Below, one piece after another: positions 21,180 through 32,754 of a stretch of 64,000 nt of DNA. The translations under genes and the position numbers were made by a program. The stretch spans positions 117,499,361 to 117,563,360 of the forward strand of contig CM060703.1 of assembly GCA_030686995.1 (NCBI GenBank), read 5' to 3'. This stretch comes from Artemisia argyi (taxonomy: Eukaryota > Streptophyta > Magnoliopsida > Asterales > Asteraceae). A model generated the notes under the pieces. The model had not been told where the DNA came from. It saw only the letters and a program-made list of their open reading frames with translations, and made no database searches. The number at the start of each line of letters is the position of its first letter. Positions within the stretch are counted from its first letter, which is position 1.

Positions 21180-22502
21180 TGTGGAAAACTAGAAGGGGGG
21201 TTGAATAGTTTTACGTCTTTTTAATTAGTTGTAAAAATAGTATTAGTGTTTTAAAACTTAGATTCGATAATATGTGATCTCAAGTCTTGCACAATATAAA
21301 CAAGTATCAATACGAAATATATAATAATGATAAGTAACAATAATAAGTAAGAGATGGAAAGATCGAACCGCGAGACAAGAGATTTATAGTGGTTCGGCTA
21401 CAAGGACACCTTCCTTGCCCTACTCCACTCCCCGAGCACCTAACTCGAGAGTTTTCTTCACTATATCAACAAGCTCCCTTATGGCGGAGAAAACCGTACT
21501 CACCAATTTACACACCAATATTCACACCAATCTACACACCAATTTACACACCAATCTACACACCAATAATCACACCACAACACCTTCACACCTAAGTCAC
21601 ACCTTCTACACACCTTCTTCAAATCAATCTACTTCACACCTAGCTTCTTCACACCAATAGATTTCCTAGCTTTTCTTCTTCACACCAAGCTATCAACTAA
21701 TCACACAATCTATATCTAACACAACTATCTACAAGCAAATATTCACAACAATCTTCACAAAGAGTATGTAAATAATCTTGATGTTACACCAACAACTTTG
21801 ATGTGGAGATCACAACAAGTTGTAATACTTCTTGTCTAGGAAGATAGAAGTATTCTTCTCTTGCACTTGAGAGGATGGAAATTGGATCACTTTGAAACAA
21901 AGAATATATACACTTATGATCAAAGGATGAGAAAATAGAGAATTAGATCTGGATCAGAAAGTTTAGAAGTGCAAAAGGTGAGAAAAATCTGAGGGATGAA
22001 TCAGTATTTAAAGGGGGGAAAATACTGTTCTGGAGCGTGGCCGGTCCCCTTAATTGTAGGCTAGTCCCCTTAATGATTAAGGGGGCCGCCTAGTAAAATT
22101 AAGGGGGCCGCCCTCCTGAACGTTGGGTTTATTTGTCTTTTTGTGGGGAAGGTTTTTCTGGATTAGATTTGCCATTTTTTGTTGGAAATTTGAATTCATA
22201 TATTTATAATGAATTAAACATATTACTTTAATTCCAAAAATGTTTTGTAAAAGATATAAAATGTTTTGTGACATTTTATAAAAAATCTAGTGTTTAAGAA
22301 AATTGTTCCTTTGATCATAGAATGCAATAAACACTTTGTTTATTCATACCTTAAGTGATTTGGATGTAAAGACAAATGTTAAGCACTAAAAACTTGTTTA
22401 CGACATAAGTTTTAGATTAATGAGTTTATGCTTTGTAATTATCAAAACATAGAGACATTGTTAATAAGCTAACAATGTTTTAAGACATTATTTATGTCAA
22501 CA
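21180..22502 (-). mobile_element. Copia 1 5' LTR
   Basis: It is nearly identical to 13717-15041. Differences include one in the second arm of the inverted-repeat module (GGCTAGTCCCC in place of GGCCGGTCCCC at about 22059). The right flank GACTA completes the target duplication. Confidence 0.95.
22039..22113. promoter_or_regulatory. GC-rich inverted-repeat module in Copia 1 5' LTR
   Basis: This is the same module as 14578-14652, upstream of the TATA-like TTTAAATAC at about 22002-22010 in the element's direction. Confidence 0.8.
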
Positions 22503-22575
22503 GACTATAAAGTCCATGTTTATCCCGCTTATTCAACCATAACACACACAATCTCAACGATCAAAACAACCGACG

Positions 22576-22992
22576 ATGGCAAACAATGGAAAAGGGAAGA
22601 GTATCTACATTGGTACCGAGGAAGAGGAATTTGATAAAGTTTTAAGAACCTATTATCTAAACGATTTACTTCTTGATGCATTTGGCGGAGAACCAATTGA
22701 TGAGTATGGTTCTTATAGGAAGATACCTAAGTAGTTAAGAACTAAGATTCTGACCCATCTGAGGAAACAAGATGGCTACTATGAAGCGCTTTTTAGTAAT
22801 GATGAGGAGGCGGAGGAGGAGAAGCAAGAGCCTGTGGATACCGTTTTACCCAAGTTTGATGAGTTGGACCAGAAGATTTCCAATCTTGAAAAGGTGTTCA
22901 AGTATCTAAAGGAGAAGAAGGACAAGAAAGAAAAAGAATTGAAGAAAAAGAAGAAAAGGGGTAATGCGGAGGGCAGCGGTTCAAACTACTAA
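22576..22992 (+). pseudogene. MULE-internal ORF 1, unknown, one in-frame stop
   Basis: From the ATG at 22576 the frame runs 138 codons to the TAA at 22990, interrupted only by a TAG at 22732-22734 (codon 53). The N-terminal part (after MANNGKGKSIYIGTEEEEF) is acidic, with a leucine-rich helix. The C-terminal part is a charged heptad-like stretch (ISNLEKVFKYLKEKKDKKEK), likely a coiled coil, ending in a Lys-rich tail. I do not recognise it. It is on the opposite strand to the transposase, convergent with it, an arrangement like mudrB in MuDR, though I see no similarity that I can claim. It could also be a captured host gene fragment. Confidence 0.5.
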
Positions 22993-23352
22993 ACAAGTGT
23001 TTGTTTAGATATCTGTTGGAAATTTGTAATGGTTGTGAACTCCTATGATCAATGAAAGTTTTAATGTTTATGTTACTGATATGTTTGTGTTTCGATTTTC
23101 ATTTCTTTATGTTTGTGTTTCATTTTTGAAATATATGGGTACTTCCTATGCAACTTATGCAGAAAGCATTAGATAGTTGATGTTTTGCATGAAAGTCAAA
23201 CAGGTGAAAGTCAAACGGGTGAAATTCACTTGGTTTATTGACTAGCACTAGTAAGAAGTTAATACTCCTTGACCTACCACACAAAATGAAGTAAATTATC
23301 CAACCAACTAGTATAGTAAAGTCTCCTGTCCAACTTTATCAAAAACATACAT
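22993..23352. other. MULE noncoding spacer
   Basis: AT-rich with no credible ORF. A short duplication (GTGAAAGTCAAAC, GTGAAATTCAC) is near 23203-23232. Confidence 0.5.
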
Positions 23353-23736
23353 ATGGCAGAATCTGTAACTCAAAAATTAAAGAGACAGAAAATGAGTTGT
23401 AATAATACACAGGTAGAGAAAGTAAGTGGTTGTGTAATTGGTCTCGGTATCAGAAGTGGGAACAAAACAGGAGGGGGTGGTGCAAAGATAGAGGTGTTGG
23501 ACGAAAGATGCTTCATCTGTTGTGGGGATGTTAAGTGTTGGAGGCATAGAGTTGTGATATTTGAACAGGCAGGTTGTGCAACGGCAGAGGTAGTAAGTGG
23601 TGGTGTCATTGGTTTGGGTATTACAAGTAGAAACATAAGTGCAGGGGGTGCTGCAGATGCAACTCAATCAATTGAAGCAAAGAAGAAGAGAAAAAAGAAG
23701 CCAAGAAAGTTCATTAAAAACAACACCACAAACTGA
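23353..23736 (+). CDS. MULE-internal ORF 2, unknown 127-residue protein
   Basis: The uninterrupted ORF starts at the ATG at 23353. It contains two related segments, VSGCVIGLGIRSGNKTGGGG near residues 25-44 and VSGGVIGLGITSRNISAGG near residues 82-100, suggesting an internal duplication. Between them is a Cys-rich stretch (CFICCGDVKCW). The C-terminus is very basic (KKKRKKKPRKF). I do not recognise the family. It is followed by two copies of a short repeat (ACAAACTGAATCACTATG at 23728 and 23790). Coding status is uncertain; a duplication in noncoding DNA could also give this. Confidence 0.35.
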   Translation: MAESVTQKLKRQKMSCNNTQVEKVSGCVIGLGIRSGNKTGGGGAKIEVLDERCFICCGDVKCWRHRVVIFEQAGCATAEVVSGGVIGLGITSRNISAGGAADATQSIEAKKKRKKKPRKFIKNNTTN

Positions 23737-24027
23737 ATCACTATGTTTAGTCTGTGTTTCTAGGATGTAGTTTTGGGCATGTCCAAACCACAAACTGAAT
23801 CACTATGTTTAGTCTATGTTTTAATGTTTCATTAATGTCAGCTTCTTGTTTATGTTTGTGATACCTATCAAATACAATAACGAAGTATAAACATATATGA
23901 AGACATTATTCATAAAAAATCTGGATCATGAGATCCATTACATTCATTAACCATCACTAATCTCAAAACAACCAACCCCATCCATTACATTCATTGACCA
24001 TCACTAATCTCAAAACAACCAACCCCC
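23737..24027. repeat. Short direct repeats in MULE spacer
   Basis: The phrase CACAAACTGAATCACTATG occurs twice about 62 bases apart, and a block with CATTACATTCATTAACCATCACTAATCTCAAAACAACCAACC is nearly repeated at 23939-23981 and 23983-24025. No gene is visible. Confidence 0.7.
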
Positions 24028-24447
24028 TCATGGATATTTCATCTTTACAACAAACTCAATCTTCTTAAACATCTTGTCCTTGACTTGCCTGGACATCATC
24101 AACGGTGCATTCGCCCAACGCTTATCAATTGTTTGTAGCCTCCTAAGCTTCTTTGTATTGCTCCTTGCAGTTCTTGCACGTGAGCAGTTTCGAAGTCTAC
24201 CAATCACATCCCCCCTACGTTCGACCCTTTCAGTAATTTTTTAGGACTTGTACTCCAAATCGTGTGCCTTCTGCAAGTCTTGAAGAATCTCGGTGTGGTA
24301 AGGGCCAAGCATTAGTTCAGTTAGCACATACGAGTTACAGACAACCCTTAGATTAATATCACATTCAGAGTTGTTCATGGTTAAGGAAATAGGGAGTTGT
24401 GTTTTGCAAGTGTGTGCTTTAAGAGATGCGTATTTAGTAGCCTTCAT
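24028..24447 (-). pseudogene. MULE-internal ORF 3, unknown, one in-frame stop
   Basis: The frame runs from the ATG at 24447 to the TGA at 24028-24030, 139 codons, with a single in-frame TAA at 24241-24243. The second half is basic and arginine-rich (for example RLRNCSRARTARSNTKKLRR), and the first half has a short hydrophobic core. A TATA-like stretch (minus strand CTTTTATAAGCCC, near 24458-24472) lies about 20 bases upstream. It is co-oriented with the transposase and downstream of it. I do not recognise it. That both halves read sensibly in one frame suggests recent inactivation, but a chance ORF cannot be excluded. Confidence 0.45.
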
Positions 24448-24822
24448 GTGTTTGCCTATAAAAGGGCTTATAAAAGATTGTCATGTACTGTGTAGTCTTC
24501 ATGTGTGGACCAAAATAAAATACAGTTGACTTTATGCAATTCAACATTTGCAGTTTGACTTTTGAAAGTCTAAATGCAATTGGTGCAAACATAATGTTCT
24601 AAACACAATCTGGATCATGAGATCCATTACATTCATTAACCATAACATGGTTGATGCAAACAAACATAGAATACATCATAAACATAAACATTTTTGCAAG
24701 TTTGACTTTTGAAAGTCCAACTGCAATAGGTTCAAACATATTGTTCTAAAGGCAATCAAGTTAAACAAAGATTACAAATATAGAATCCAACATACAATAA
24801 CGTTTAACATATTGTTCAAAGA
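24448..24822. other. MULE spacer downstream of transposase
   Basis: AT-rich, with a repeat of CTGGATCATGAGATCCATTAC (also at 23921) near 24609. No ORF is credible. Confidence 0.5.
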
Positions 24823-26466
24823 TCAGTGGGTAACACATGAAGAAGTTGGAAGTGCATGCTCATCATTTGACTTCATCTTTTTAGTTGGCCTGTCAACCTG
24901 AGGTCTGTGATTGGGTGGTACTATGACTGTTGTAGACTCAATTCTTGGCCAGTATCTACGGCTAGAACACCCATTGATCTTGAATGAGTACATACGCGCC
25001 CATGTTTCTAGGCTGTAAGCAGCATGAACCCACTCTTCAGGCACAACAACTCCTTTTCCATCCTCATTCATATAGTTTATTGCAGCCACAGCATGTTTAC
25101 ATGGTATTCCAGTCAGCTCCCACATCCTACAACCACACTCCTTCCTATCCATGTTAGCAACACAATGATCCTCGTTAGGCACAGATACTTTATATAACGA
25201 AGCTGCAATCCATTCAACAACACAATCAGTAGCTTCTTTTTTGTTTGTATCAACCATAGCTTGCACAGTAGGAGTAAGTTGTCCAACACTCCTTTCTATT
25301 ATTTGCTGAACTACCACAATCCTCTTCACCAAGTACTCCCTGATATATTCAAGACAAACGATGATGGATTTATCTCTGACATCATTTAGCTGGCTACAGA
25401 ACACCTCACATATGTTGTTTAAGAGTAGTCCACATAGGGCTTTTCCTGTTGAACAAATCACACATTATGTATTAATATATGATCAATTGTCAGTATGCTT
25501 TTTTCCAGTGCCACTTAATGAATTACCTGAAAAATGTGATCGGCTCCATTGTTCAGCTGGAATCTTCAGCAACCAATCATAAGCTGCAGCATTGTTATTC
25601 TTCAGATGATCCATCTCTTTGTTGAATTCAATAACAGTTGTGGCTCTTGCAGCCTTCCAAAGCATGTCCTTGTAAACACCTCCTTTCAAATGTGACTTCA
25701 TTTCCTCATGAATATGCTTAACACAAAACCTGTGTGCAGCATTTGGAAACACACTAGCAACAGCTTGTATCAATCTCTGTGAACAGGTAAGGTTATGGAT
25801 GGTGTTAAAACTTTACATGTTCTCATTGTGCATAAAACACATGATTACTTATACAATAGAAATGTGCACCTTTTACCTATCAGAAATGAAACTGAACTTG
25901 CAGTTGGTTTCTATCCCAAGATCCTCTCCTAGTAGTTTCAAAAACCAACACCAAGTTGCCTTATTTAGTGCATCAACTCCAGCATATGCTACTGGATAAA
26001 TCCCATTGTTTGAATCAATCCCAACTGCTGTTAGTAACTGACCTGGAAAAGGACCTGACATGGAGAATCCATCTAATCCTAAGAATTCTCTGCCACAAGC
26101 TTTGAAACCTTGTTTCATAGCTCCCAAACACATATACACCCTTTTAAAAGTTCTTGTTGAACTAGCTGGATTTGGTTCTATCTGTACATCAATCCTAACA
26201 GTAGTGTCTAGATTTTGATTAACCAACTCTTGGGCATACTCTCTAAGCAGTGCATAATGTTTGGTAAAAACAGGTATACCTGATTGAATTTCACAAGCTT
26301 TATGGCATAGCAAATCAGACTTACTTACGGGAACATCTTCAATTACCTGATCATCGTCATCAAACACTTCATCATCATTTCGATTATAGTCCAAATCCTC
26401 TGAATCACTCCCGCCACTCTGTTCTTCTGTTTCATTATCTACCTCTACTACTTTTACATTTCCCAT
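24823..26466 (-). CDS. MULE transposase (MURA-like), three exons
   Basis: Exons 26466-25877, 25774-25527 and 25445-24823 join to 1461 bases, an exact multiple of three, giving 486 residues. The introns (25876-25775, 102 bp; 25526-25446, 81 bp) have GT/AG ends. The catalytic region includes D132 (GLDGFSMSGPFPGQL), D196 (SDR) and the C-x2-H motif at 214-217 (CVKH) of the MULE fold. A SWIM zinc finger (CGCRMWELTGIPCKHAV) has C384, C386, C396 and H398. The N-terminus is short and acidic (residues 1-48). The usual MuDR N-terminal domain is missing and the start lies only about 315 bases from the TIR, so the protein may be N-terminally truncated or have an unrecognised first exon. No internal stop remains after splicing. 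Confidence 0.85.
25446..25526 (-). other. Transposase intron 2
   Basis: It begins GTAATT and ends CAACAG on the minus strand. Removing it joins SHFS to GKALCG without a frame change. Confidence 0.75.
25775..25876 (-). other. Transposase intron 1
   Basis: It begins GTAAAAGG and ends CACAGAG on the minus strand. Removing it joins ISDR to LIQAVASVF, the expected continuation of the family. An acceptor two bases upstream would give a stop. Confidence 0.75.
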
Positions 26467-26519
26467 CTGACCACCTACAATTGTAAGTCCATAACATTAA
26501 CAACAAATACACCTTTTAA

Positions 26520-26567
<48 letters not shown>
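26520..26567. repeat. Poly-A run
   Basis: An almost pure A run of 47-48 bases lies between the transposase and the right TIR. Confidence 0.95.
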
Positions 26568-26570
<3 letters not shown>

Positions 26571-26779
26571 CACAAAACAGGAGGGAAATTAAAGAGGAAA
26601 ATGCACTGTGTCTTACCGTATCGTTCCAAGGCACGGACGATCAGTGTAATCTAAGCGGAACTATACGGATCTATACGTATCGTTTAAATGCAGTGAATAT
26701 GAAAATGCACTGGTAAAGATTTGGCGGCAACAATTAGGGTTGTATCTGAAGTTAAAAGGGGTATATTTGTCATTTCATG

Positions 26780-26948
26780 TGATTATACCCTTGACTGACG
26801 GAAAAACTAACGGGAGTTAACGGAAAATGGCTCTCAGTGGCGATTTTGCGAAAATGTGGAACGTGGGTGTCTTTTTTGCGCTACTTTTTGTCTCGGTACC
26901 GTTTTTGCAATTTTGTGAAACGTTAAGGACCATTTTTGCAATTTACCC
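26780..26948 (-). repeat. MULE right terminal inverted repeat
   Basis: This is the reverse complement of 13394-13562 with a few mismatches. It should also hold the promoter of the transposase, which is transcribed away from it. Confidence 0.95.
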
Positions 26949-26957
26949 CTACTTTTA
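26949..26957. repeat. MULE target site duplication, right copy
   Basis: CTACTTTTA, identical to 13385-13393. Confidence 0.95.
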
Positions 26958-28027
26958 AAACTTTTAAAATTTAAATGTTTTCTGAATGATATCATTTTAA
27001 AAAGGTTTAGCTTTGAGTTGTTGAAAATTAGAAAAATAAATAGAATGTCAAACGTTTGAAGACGTTGGATTCTCAAAAAGTTATTTTGGTTAAAAAAAAC
27101 ATATGTTTTAAAAAAAAACTATTAATAAAGAAAAACCAAAAAGTGAAAAGTGTAAAATAAAGATTTTATGAAATATTTTAGAAATGTAAATAAAAATTAT
27201 TTTTAAAATTGTTCAATTATTTTTATATGTTTCACCTTGTATGTCATATCATCCATTCTTGCCACATCACATTTCACGTCAATGTCTTAGTTATATTAGT
27301 CAAAACTTTCTACTAAGAATTATACAAGTTTAGACAGGTAAAACATAATTCTTTCTGGAAACTTAATGATAATATTCTGCTAAAAACCATTTAAAAATAT
27401 GAATACTTTCCTTAAAGCAAGTTTTTGACTATTAAAATTTTCAAGGAATCGAAGGATGACTGGTATACCAATATACATAAATCAAGAATAATATGTCCAA
27501 AAAGCATACACATTAGACGTCCATTAGCACCACTGACAAAAGAATACCGAGGCTGATTATTTATTTATTTATTTAATCAAAACTAGAGGATTATCGATGC
27601 ATAGCGCCAACAGTTTATAATAATGTTAAATTTATATATTTTTTATCTTTTTATCTTTTTTATATGGGTGTGAAATAAGTAAGGGTGAAAAATTAATAAT
27701 TTAAATTATAATTAAGTATTTAAATATTAAGTAAATTGTGTTGCCTATTATAAGCAATGGTTTACCATTCTAACTACATTACTCATTTTTAAGTTAAGCA
27801 AATATGTTTTCTATTTATACGTAGTATAAATGAAACTAAACCTAAGTATGTTAGTCAACTTTTTATGCCTAAAAACACTTGTGCATCCGTTCAAATTATT
27901 ATTATTATTATTATTATTTTAAAATATAAAACTAATTTAACATGGATCTGTTATGTTACTTATGTTACTGTTGTATAGCTCTTTAACTTAGAAAAAAAAA
28001 CACCTTTTATGATAGTACATTAACGAA
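26958..28027. other. AT-rich flank without genes
   Basis: I see only low-complexity tracts, for example TTTA repeats near 27558-27580 and TTA repeats near 27896-27918. No ORF or RNA gene is supported. Confidence 0.6.
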
Positions 28028-28034
28028 AATGAAC

Positions 28035-28340
28035 CGCACAGTTTAATTATAAGAAAATGGCCTTCTAGCGCAAAACCTAACCACACTTCCGTTAGATACA
28101 GGACACGTGCCTTCCCGCGCACAACCAAAAAATACAACACATGCGCACTTTGTTTAAAGACAAACGAGAAAAAAAAAAAAACTAACACGCGCAGTTTAAT
28201 TATAAGAAAATGGTCTTCTAGCGCAAAGACTAACCACACTTCCGTTAGATAAAGGACACGTGCCTTCCCACACACAACCAAAAAATACAACACGTGCGCA
28301 CTTTGTTTAAAGACAACCGAGAAAAAAAATGCTAGCACGT
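28035..28340. repeat. Tandem duplication of about 153 bp
   Basis: CAGTTTAATTATAAGAAAATGG starts a unit at 28039 that recurs at 28192, and the units differ at about a dozen positions. The minus-strand ORF across 27988-28362 with two similar halves comes from this duplication. Confidence 0.9.
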
Positions 28341-28676
28341 ACGCCAAAGATAAAGTTAGCACGCAACAGTGAAAACTATGTTAGGCGCGCATAAGCTAAG
28401 AGCAGTGGGTGTAATAACTCTGAGTTAAGCCATAACTCAGTGTGACGTCAGCGCTACATCAGCTTTAACTTTTCAACCTTAAATAAAAAAAACACCCCTT
28501 ATCATAACTCAGCCATAACTCAACAATTTACAAATTCAATCCTTAAACTAAAACTAATACTTCATTTAATTAATAAGATAACATTAAAACTTAAACATTA
28601 CTATACAAATTAAAAAAAAATGCAACGAAAAAAAACTACGGAGGAAACTACAACATAAGGAAATTACGAAATACAA

Positions 28677-28794
28677 TTACATCAACTGTCGAAGTTGCAA
28701 GTTAGATTTTTTGATGATTCTGTCATTTTCAGAATTGATCCAAAACACAATGTTTGGATTCTTGTCGGAAGTGTCAATCATCAGAAATTTCATC
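28677..28794 (-). pseudogene. Harbinger ORF1, C-terminal piece
   Basis: In one frame the minus strand reads FLMIDTSDKNPNIVFWINS and continues to a TAA at 28677-28679. This is the end of ORF1 that was separated from the rest by the solo LTR. A one-base difference in frame against 34611 suggests a further small indel. The 3' untranslated stretch continues to about 28440. Confidence 0.65.
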
Positions 28795-28799
28795 TCTTC
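28795..28799. repeat. Solo LTR target duplication, left copy
   Basis: TCTTC, matched at 34611-34615. Confidence 0.85.
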
Positions 28800-30665
28800 T
28801 GTCACAACTCACCATTTCAGGTCATTTCCCGAACTTTGGAAAAACACTATTCATCAAAACACTATTCATCAGTTTATTATTCGTCATTTTTTGTGTCAGT
28901 TTGACATTCCGAGAAGCATTCAGAAATTTTACTATTCACTGAACACTATTCATTGCCGGAAAAGTTTTCACTATTCACTTGGATTACACATTTCATCGTA
29001 AATTTAGTTTACGGGTATTAAAATTCGCGTAACCGTATGGGTTTAGGTACGAATTCATTTCATTATCAGTAAGGACACAACATTCGGACTAGAGACAGTC
29101 TGCATATCATCAGTAGGTCATTTACATGTTATACCACTCTTAGGATTTTCAAATTTATATATTTGATACATTTAACGTTTTACGTATAAGTATTTATAAT
29201 AAATGTTAACACCCGATTTATAAACACGACGAATATATCTAAATATTCCCACAATGGTCCCGACATATTTTTATATCCATTTTATCATCATAAAAGTTAT
29301 AACATTAATTTACCCAGTATTTTGGAAATTTATTTTATTTATAACGTAAGCTTATGAATATTACGACGGTTTTCGTGAAAACTAAACAATAATGACCCGA
29401 ACACTCAGTACTTGTACCCAACATATTTTTATGACTTTATTATGTCCCGGTTAACTTCGTTAATATTTATTTCTAGCAAACTCGGTACCCGATTATAACT
29501 AATACTTACACTAAACTACAACTATTGTTACACTACATTTCCTAAGTGATCAAAACCGACTTTGCTACTCTTTTATACATTGAAAACCGGCCATGAGCAC
29601 ACCCTAAACCACTTGACCTTTATTTTCTAACCTCATGCATTTAAGTACAAGTATTATACTATATAACATGTTATACTTATTTACAAAAACCACTAAAACA
29701 TAATCATACATAAATTTTGGAATCAAAAAGCTCATCTCATCTCTTCTTCCTTTCATAAGCCACGACCAAACCCAATATCCATGATCAATCCATTATTTTT
29801 CAAAGATCAAAGCTACAAAGTTGTTCATTTCATCATTCTAATCAAGAATCTTGCAACAAAAACACAAGTAACACAAGATTTCTCATCATCTAATCATCCA
29901 TTATTTCAAAGTGAGTTATCAAATTTATTTTCATGTTTTCATCTAATTAACACTTGTATCTTATGGTTTTCATGTTTAATTTCATGCACAAACTAGCTAT
30001 ACCACTTTATTTTTGTAGACTTTTTGAACATACAAACCCTAGATTTTGATTTAGGTGTTCCTTTGTTAAATTAACATGATTAGTAGTGATTAGGAACCCA
30101 TGGCACCCTAAGAAGGTGTATGGTAGGATTAGTATAGCTTTGTGGTGTTTGCAAGAGATTTGGTTGAAGTAGAAACTAGTTTTGAACATGAAAAATGGGT
30201 TTGTAACAAGTATTTATACATGCTGTCCCATTTTGGTAAATCCAGGAAAATCAGTAAACATAAAGGAAACTTTGGCAAAATTTTTAGAAAATACTTTCAA
30301 AAACGAATCCGTAGGCAAAAGAACGGATTAAAAAGAGTTTATAACGAAGAAGTTATGATTTTTGCAAGTTTATTGACGAAAAGTATATTTTCTGAAAATA
30401 CATGCTGTTGGACGTTTTTCGTCGGAAAAAAAGAGGCTTTAGACGTAACCCGGAGGAGCCAAGCTTTCCAAAATATATTGTTTTGATAGCTTTTAGTAAT
30501 AATAACGCTAAAACTACGTAGTAACTCTAGATTTCTAGAAATATTAACCAAGTACCCAAATTCATAACTAATGATGTATTAGTGAACACAAGTATATTTT
30601 CATTACTACAAGGCGTTATTTCAAGAATTTCAAACCGAGGATTTCAACACTAACATTGATACATA

Positions 30666-30668
<3 letters not shown>

Positions 30669-30754
<86 letters not shown>
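30669..30754. repeat. (TA)n microsatellite, left part
   Basis: Alternating TA of about 86 bases; the right part is 33512-33586. The corresponding place in the other Tekay-like LTR (near 10015-10035) has no such expansion. The Helitron split it. Confidence 0.95.
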
Positions 30755-30755
<1 letters not shown>

Positions 30756-30765
30756 TAGTCTCTAA

Positions 30766-30784
30766 GCCCGCCCGATGGGCGGGC
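30766..30784 (-). other. Helitron 3' terminal hairpin
   Basis: A palindromic GC-rich stem (GCCCGCC/GGGCGGG, loop about four bases) just before CTAG, the termination signal of rolling-circle transposons. Confidence 0.85.
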
Positions 30785-31764
30785 ATGACTTGTAATTTAC
30801 ATTTAATTTAATCATGTATGAATATTAGTGATCTTTTACATTTATAAGTTATGTATTAGCATGCTTAGTTTTTTTAATTTTCAGTTTTGCATGTTTGGTA
30901 ATATGATTTCGTTACAAAACCATATATAGGTTTATGCTAATGTTAGTTATGTACTATGTAGTCTAAATTGGAGTATAATACACATTTTATACATTTAAAA
31001 TACATGTTAATTAATTTTTTAGGGTGTTGTAGTTTTAAAATAGGTACTCATTACTCTACATAGTAGAGTGTATAGATTTTACTTAAATGTCTACTTGTAT
31101 AATTTGTTTATACAATTCCAACCAAAACAAAACCACACAATCTTGACTGTAGATTTTTGCTACGAAAATTGTATGTGCTTGACCCATAATATTGGCCATT
31201 TCAGTTTTATTGTTATGACTCAAGGAGCCAATTTTTCAAAGAAATTAGTAACCAATCTTGTTCATAGCCACAGGTTCTTAACTAAGTTGACCCTTACATG
31301 TCTGTACATCTTTGAGATATGGATTCCTTCTCTATATGTTGTCCGTCGCAACACGCGAGCATTCCGATTTGTTTTTTTCAATGATGGTGTCACATGTTAG
31401 ACGTGCAGAAGCTAAGTAATAGATACACACATTTCACACTTTTTAGTTTTACATTTTATTAAACCAAACTGATCTAACCATTCTAGCTTATTTCATTGCG
31501 CTCTTGGATATTGATTGCAGGAGGATGAATGTAGAATGCTCACTTGTCGTTCTTCTTATTCCTTCTGATTTTTCAGATCCCCTTGATTTTTTTTAGCCAA
31601 TGCTTTAGCCTATAAAAGAAAACCCAAACAGTTGGACTCACAAATCATTTACACATTATCATTTGACTTCTAATTAAGTTGTCCCTGTAAAAAAGTGACT
31701 CATAAGAATATGTTGTTCCAAATCACATACCACACGCTCATCTGTGCGTTGTTATCTTGCAAGC

Positions 31765-32035
31765 CTGGCTCTTGGTATGCACTCACTTTCCCCTTCAACA
31801 TCCTGGAACTTTGCAGCTGGCGTAGCAGCTTCTAGAATAAGACGGTGCTAGCGAGTACAAATTATGATGGAAGAAGTAGTGAATTATCTCATGAAAAAAC
31901 TTGAATGAAAATATACCTTCATAAACTGAGTTGAGATCGTCAACAAAATTGGTGGTGGGAGATGCTTTCCTCATTAGGAGGAGCTCCAGTATTGGACGAA
32001 GAGCTCTGGGCACATTCAGGTTCTCGTCTGACCTG
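31765..32035 (-). pseudogene. Exon-like gene fragments captured by Helitron (unidentified)
   Basis: On the minus strand a segment bounded by CCCAG (about 32030) and a GTATAT donor (about 31917) reads without stops (RALRPILELLLMRKASPTT). A second segment after an ATTCTAG acceptor (about 31833) reads AATPAAKFQDVEGESECIP. The AG/GT borders and sensible composition suggest two exons of one host gene. I cannot name it. The pieces are too short to be functional. Confidence 0.45.
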
Positions 32036-32754
32036 GGATAGTGGATCAGTTGCAGTTCCTCTTTAACCGCTTAATAAATAACTTACGCAAACTATGGATC
32101 CATATCTCAAACTCTTTAAGGAAAAAGTGAATTCATTAACCAACTAAGAGGGTGTTTGTTTAAGCTTATATGTGGCTTATGAGCTTATTTAATGTCATCG
32201 AAAAATACAGTTTTCATGACCATACTTTACCTAAAATGTATAAAGAACTATATGTTTCTATGTATACCATCGTTCTTCAAATAAAAAAGATGGAGTTCTC
32301 AACACAAACAAACCTTTTTCATGTAGTTTTGTGAACGAACTTTTGCGGTTGCTCTGACGTCGGGCTGCAAGGACCAAACTTACCAAATAAACCAAGAACC
32401 TACCCAATGAACACTACTACTGCCATGCCCATGTCCCAACAGAAAGGAAAGCCCACCCCATGTTAGATTCTTTTATGTTTGTGTTTCACTAACGTTTTGT
32501 CTCGGGTTAAGAATTAAACATGGCGAAACAGCTTGGTTATTAAACAAAAGCGCAAGCAATTGTTTTCGATAAATACAACACATGATCACCATTAACTTTC
32601 AGGAATATAAAGCCTCCCATCTACAAAGTCTAAAACATAGTAATTAATCAAATTTATCGGCTCATCTTGTTATTATTTCTCGTTAGCTATGCTAATAAAT
32701 AAATCCAGCATGTTCCGTATTCAACCAAGAATTTTATTACATAGATCTAGTTAC

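Larger units (their letters stand above)
13717..22502 (-). mobile_element. Copia 1: full-length SIRE/Maximus-like retrotransposon
   Basis: An 8.79 kb minus-strand element. The LTRs of 1325 and 1323 bp differ at roughly ten positions by eye, so the insertion is recent. Order in the element's own direction: 5' LTR 22502-21180, primer site complementary to initiator Met tRNA, gag-pol in one frame (21111-17009) with two disabling changes, a long 3' region with an additional ORF (16183-15380), a polypurine tract and the 3' LTR (15041-13717). The extra ORF between pol and the 3' LTR is where SIRE1/Maximus elements carry an envelope-like gene. Confidence 0.95.
13394..26948 (-). mobile_element. Mutator-like element (MULE), complete, with nested Copia element
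   Basis: Inverted ends of 169 bp (13394-13562 and 26780-26948) agree at all but a few positions and are flanked by a perfect 9 bp duplication. Without the nested Copia element (13717-22502 plus its 5 bp duplication) the MULE is about 4.76 kb. It carries a minus-strand MURA-type transposase (24823-26466) next to its right TIR, plus three short ORFs of unknown function near the left half. Strand is given for the transposase. Confidence 0.95.

Noticed and set aside
27988..28362. 124-residue ORF with two similar hydrophobic halves
   Set aside because: Explained by the 153 bp tandem duplication of noncoding DNA.
29204..29220. TGTTAACACCC as start of the solo LTR
   Set aside because: It looks like an LTR start, but the flank does not match 34611-34615. 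TGTCACAAC at 28800 does, with TCTTC on both sides, and lies at the end of Harbinger ORF1.
31068..31400. 110-residue plus-strand ORF in the Helitron
   Set aside because: AT-rich composition without any motif and opposite to the Helitron; likely chance.
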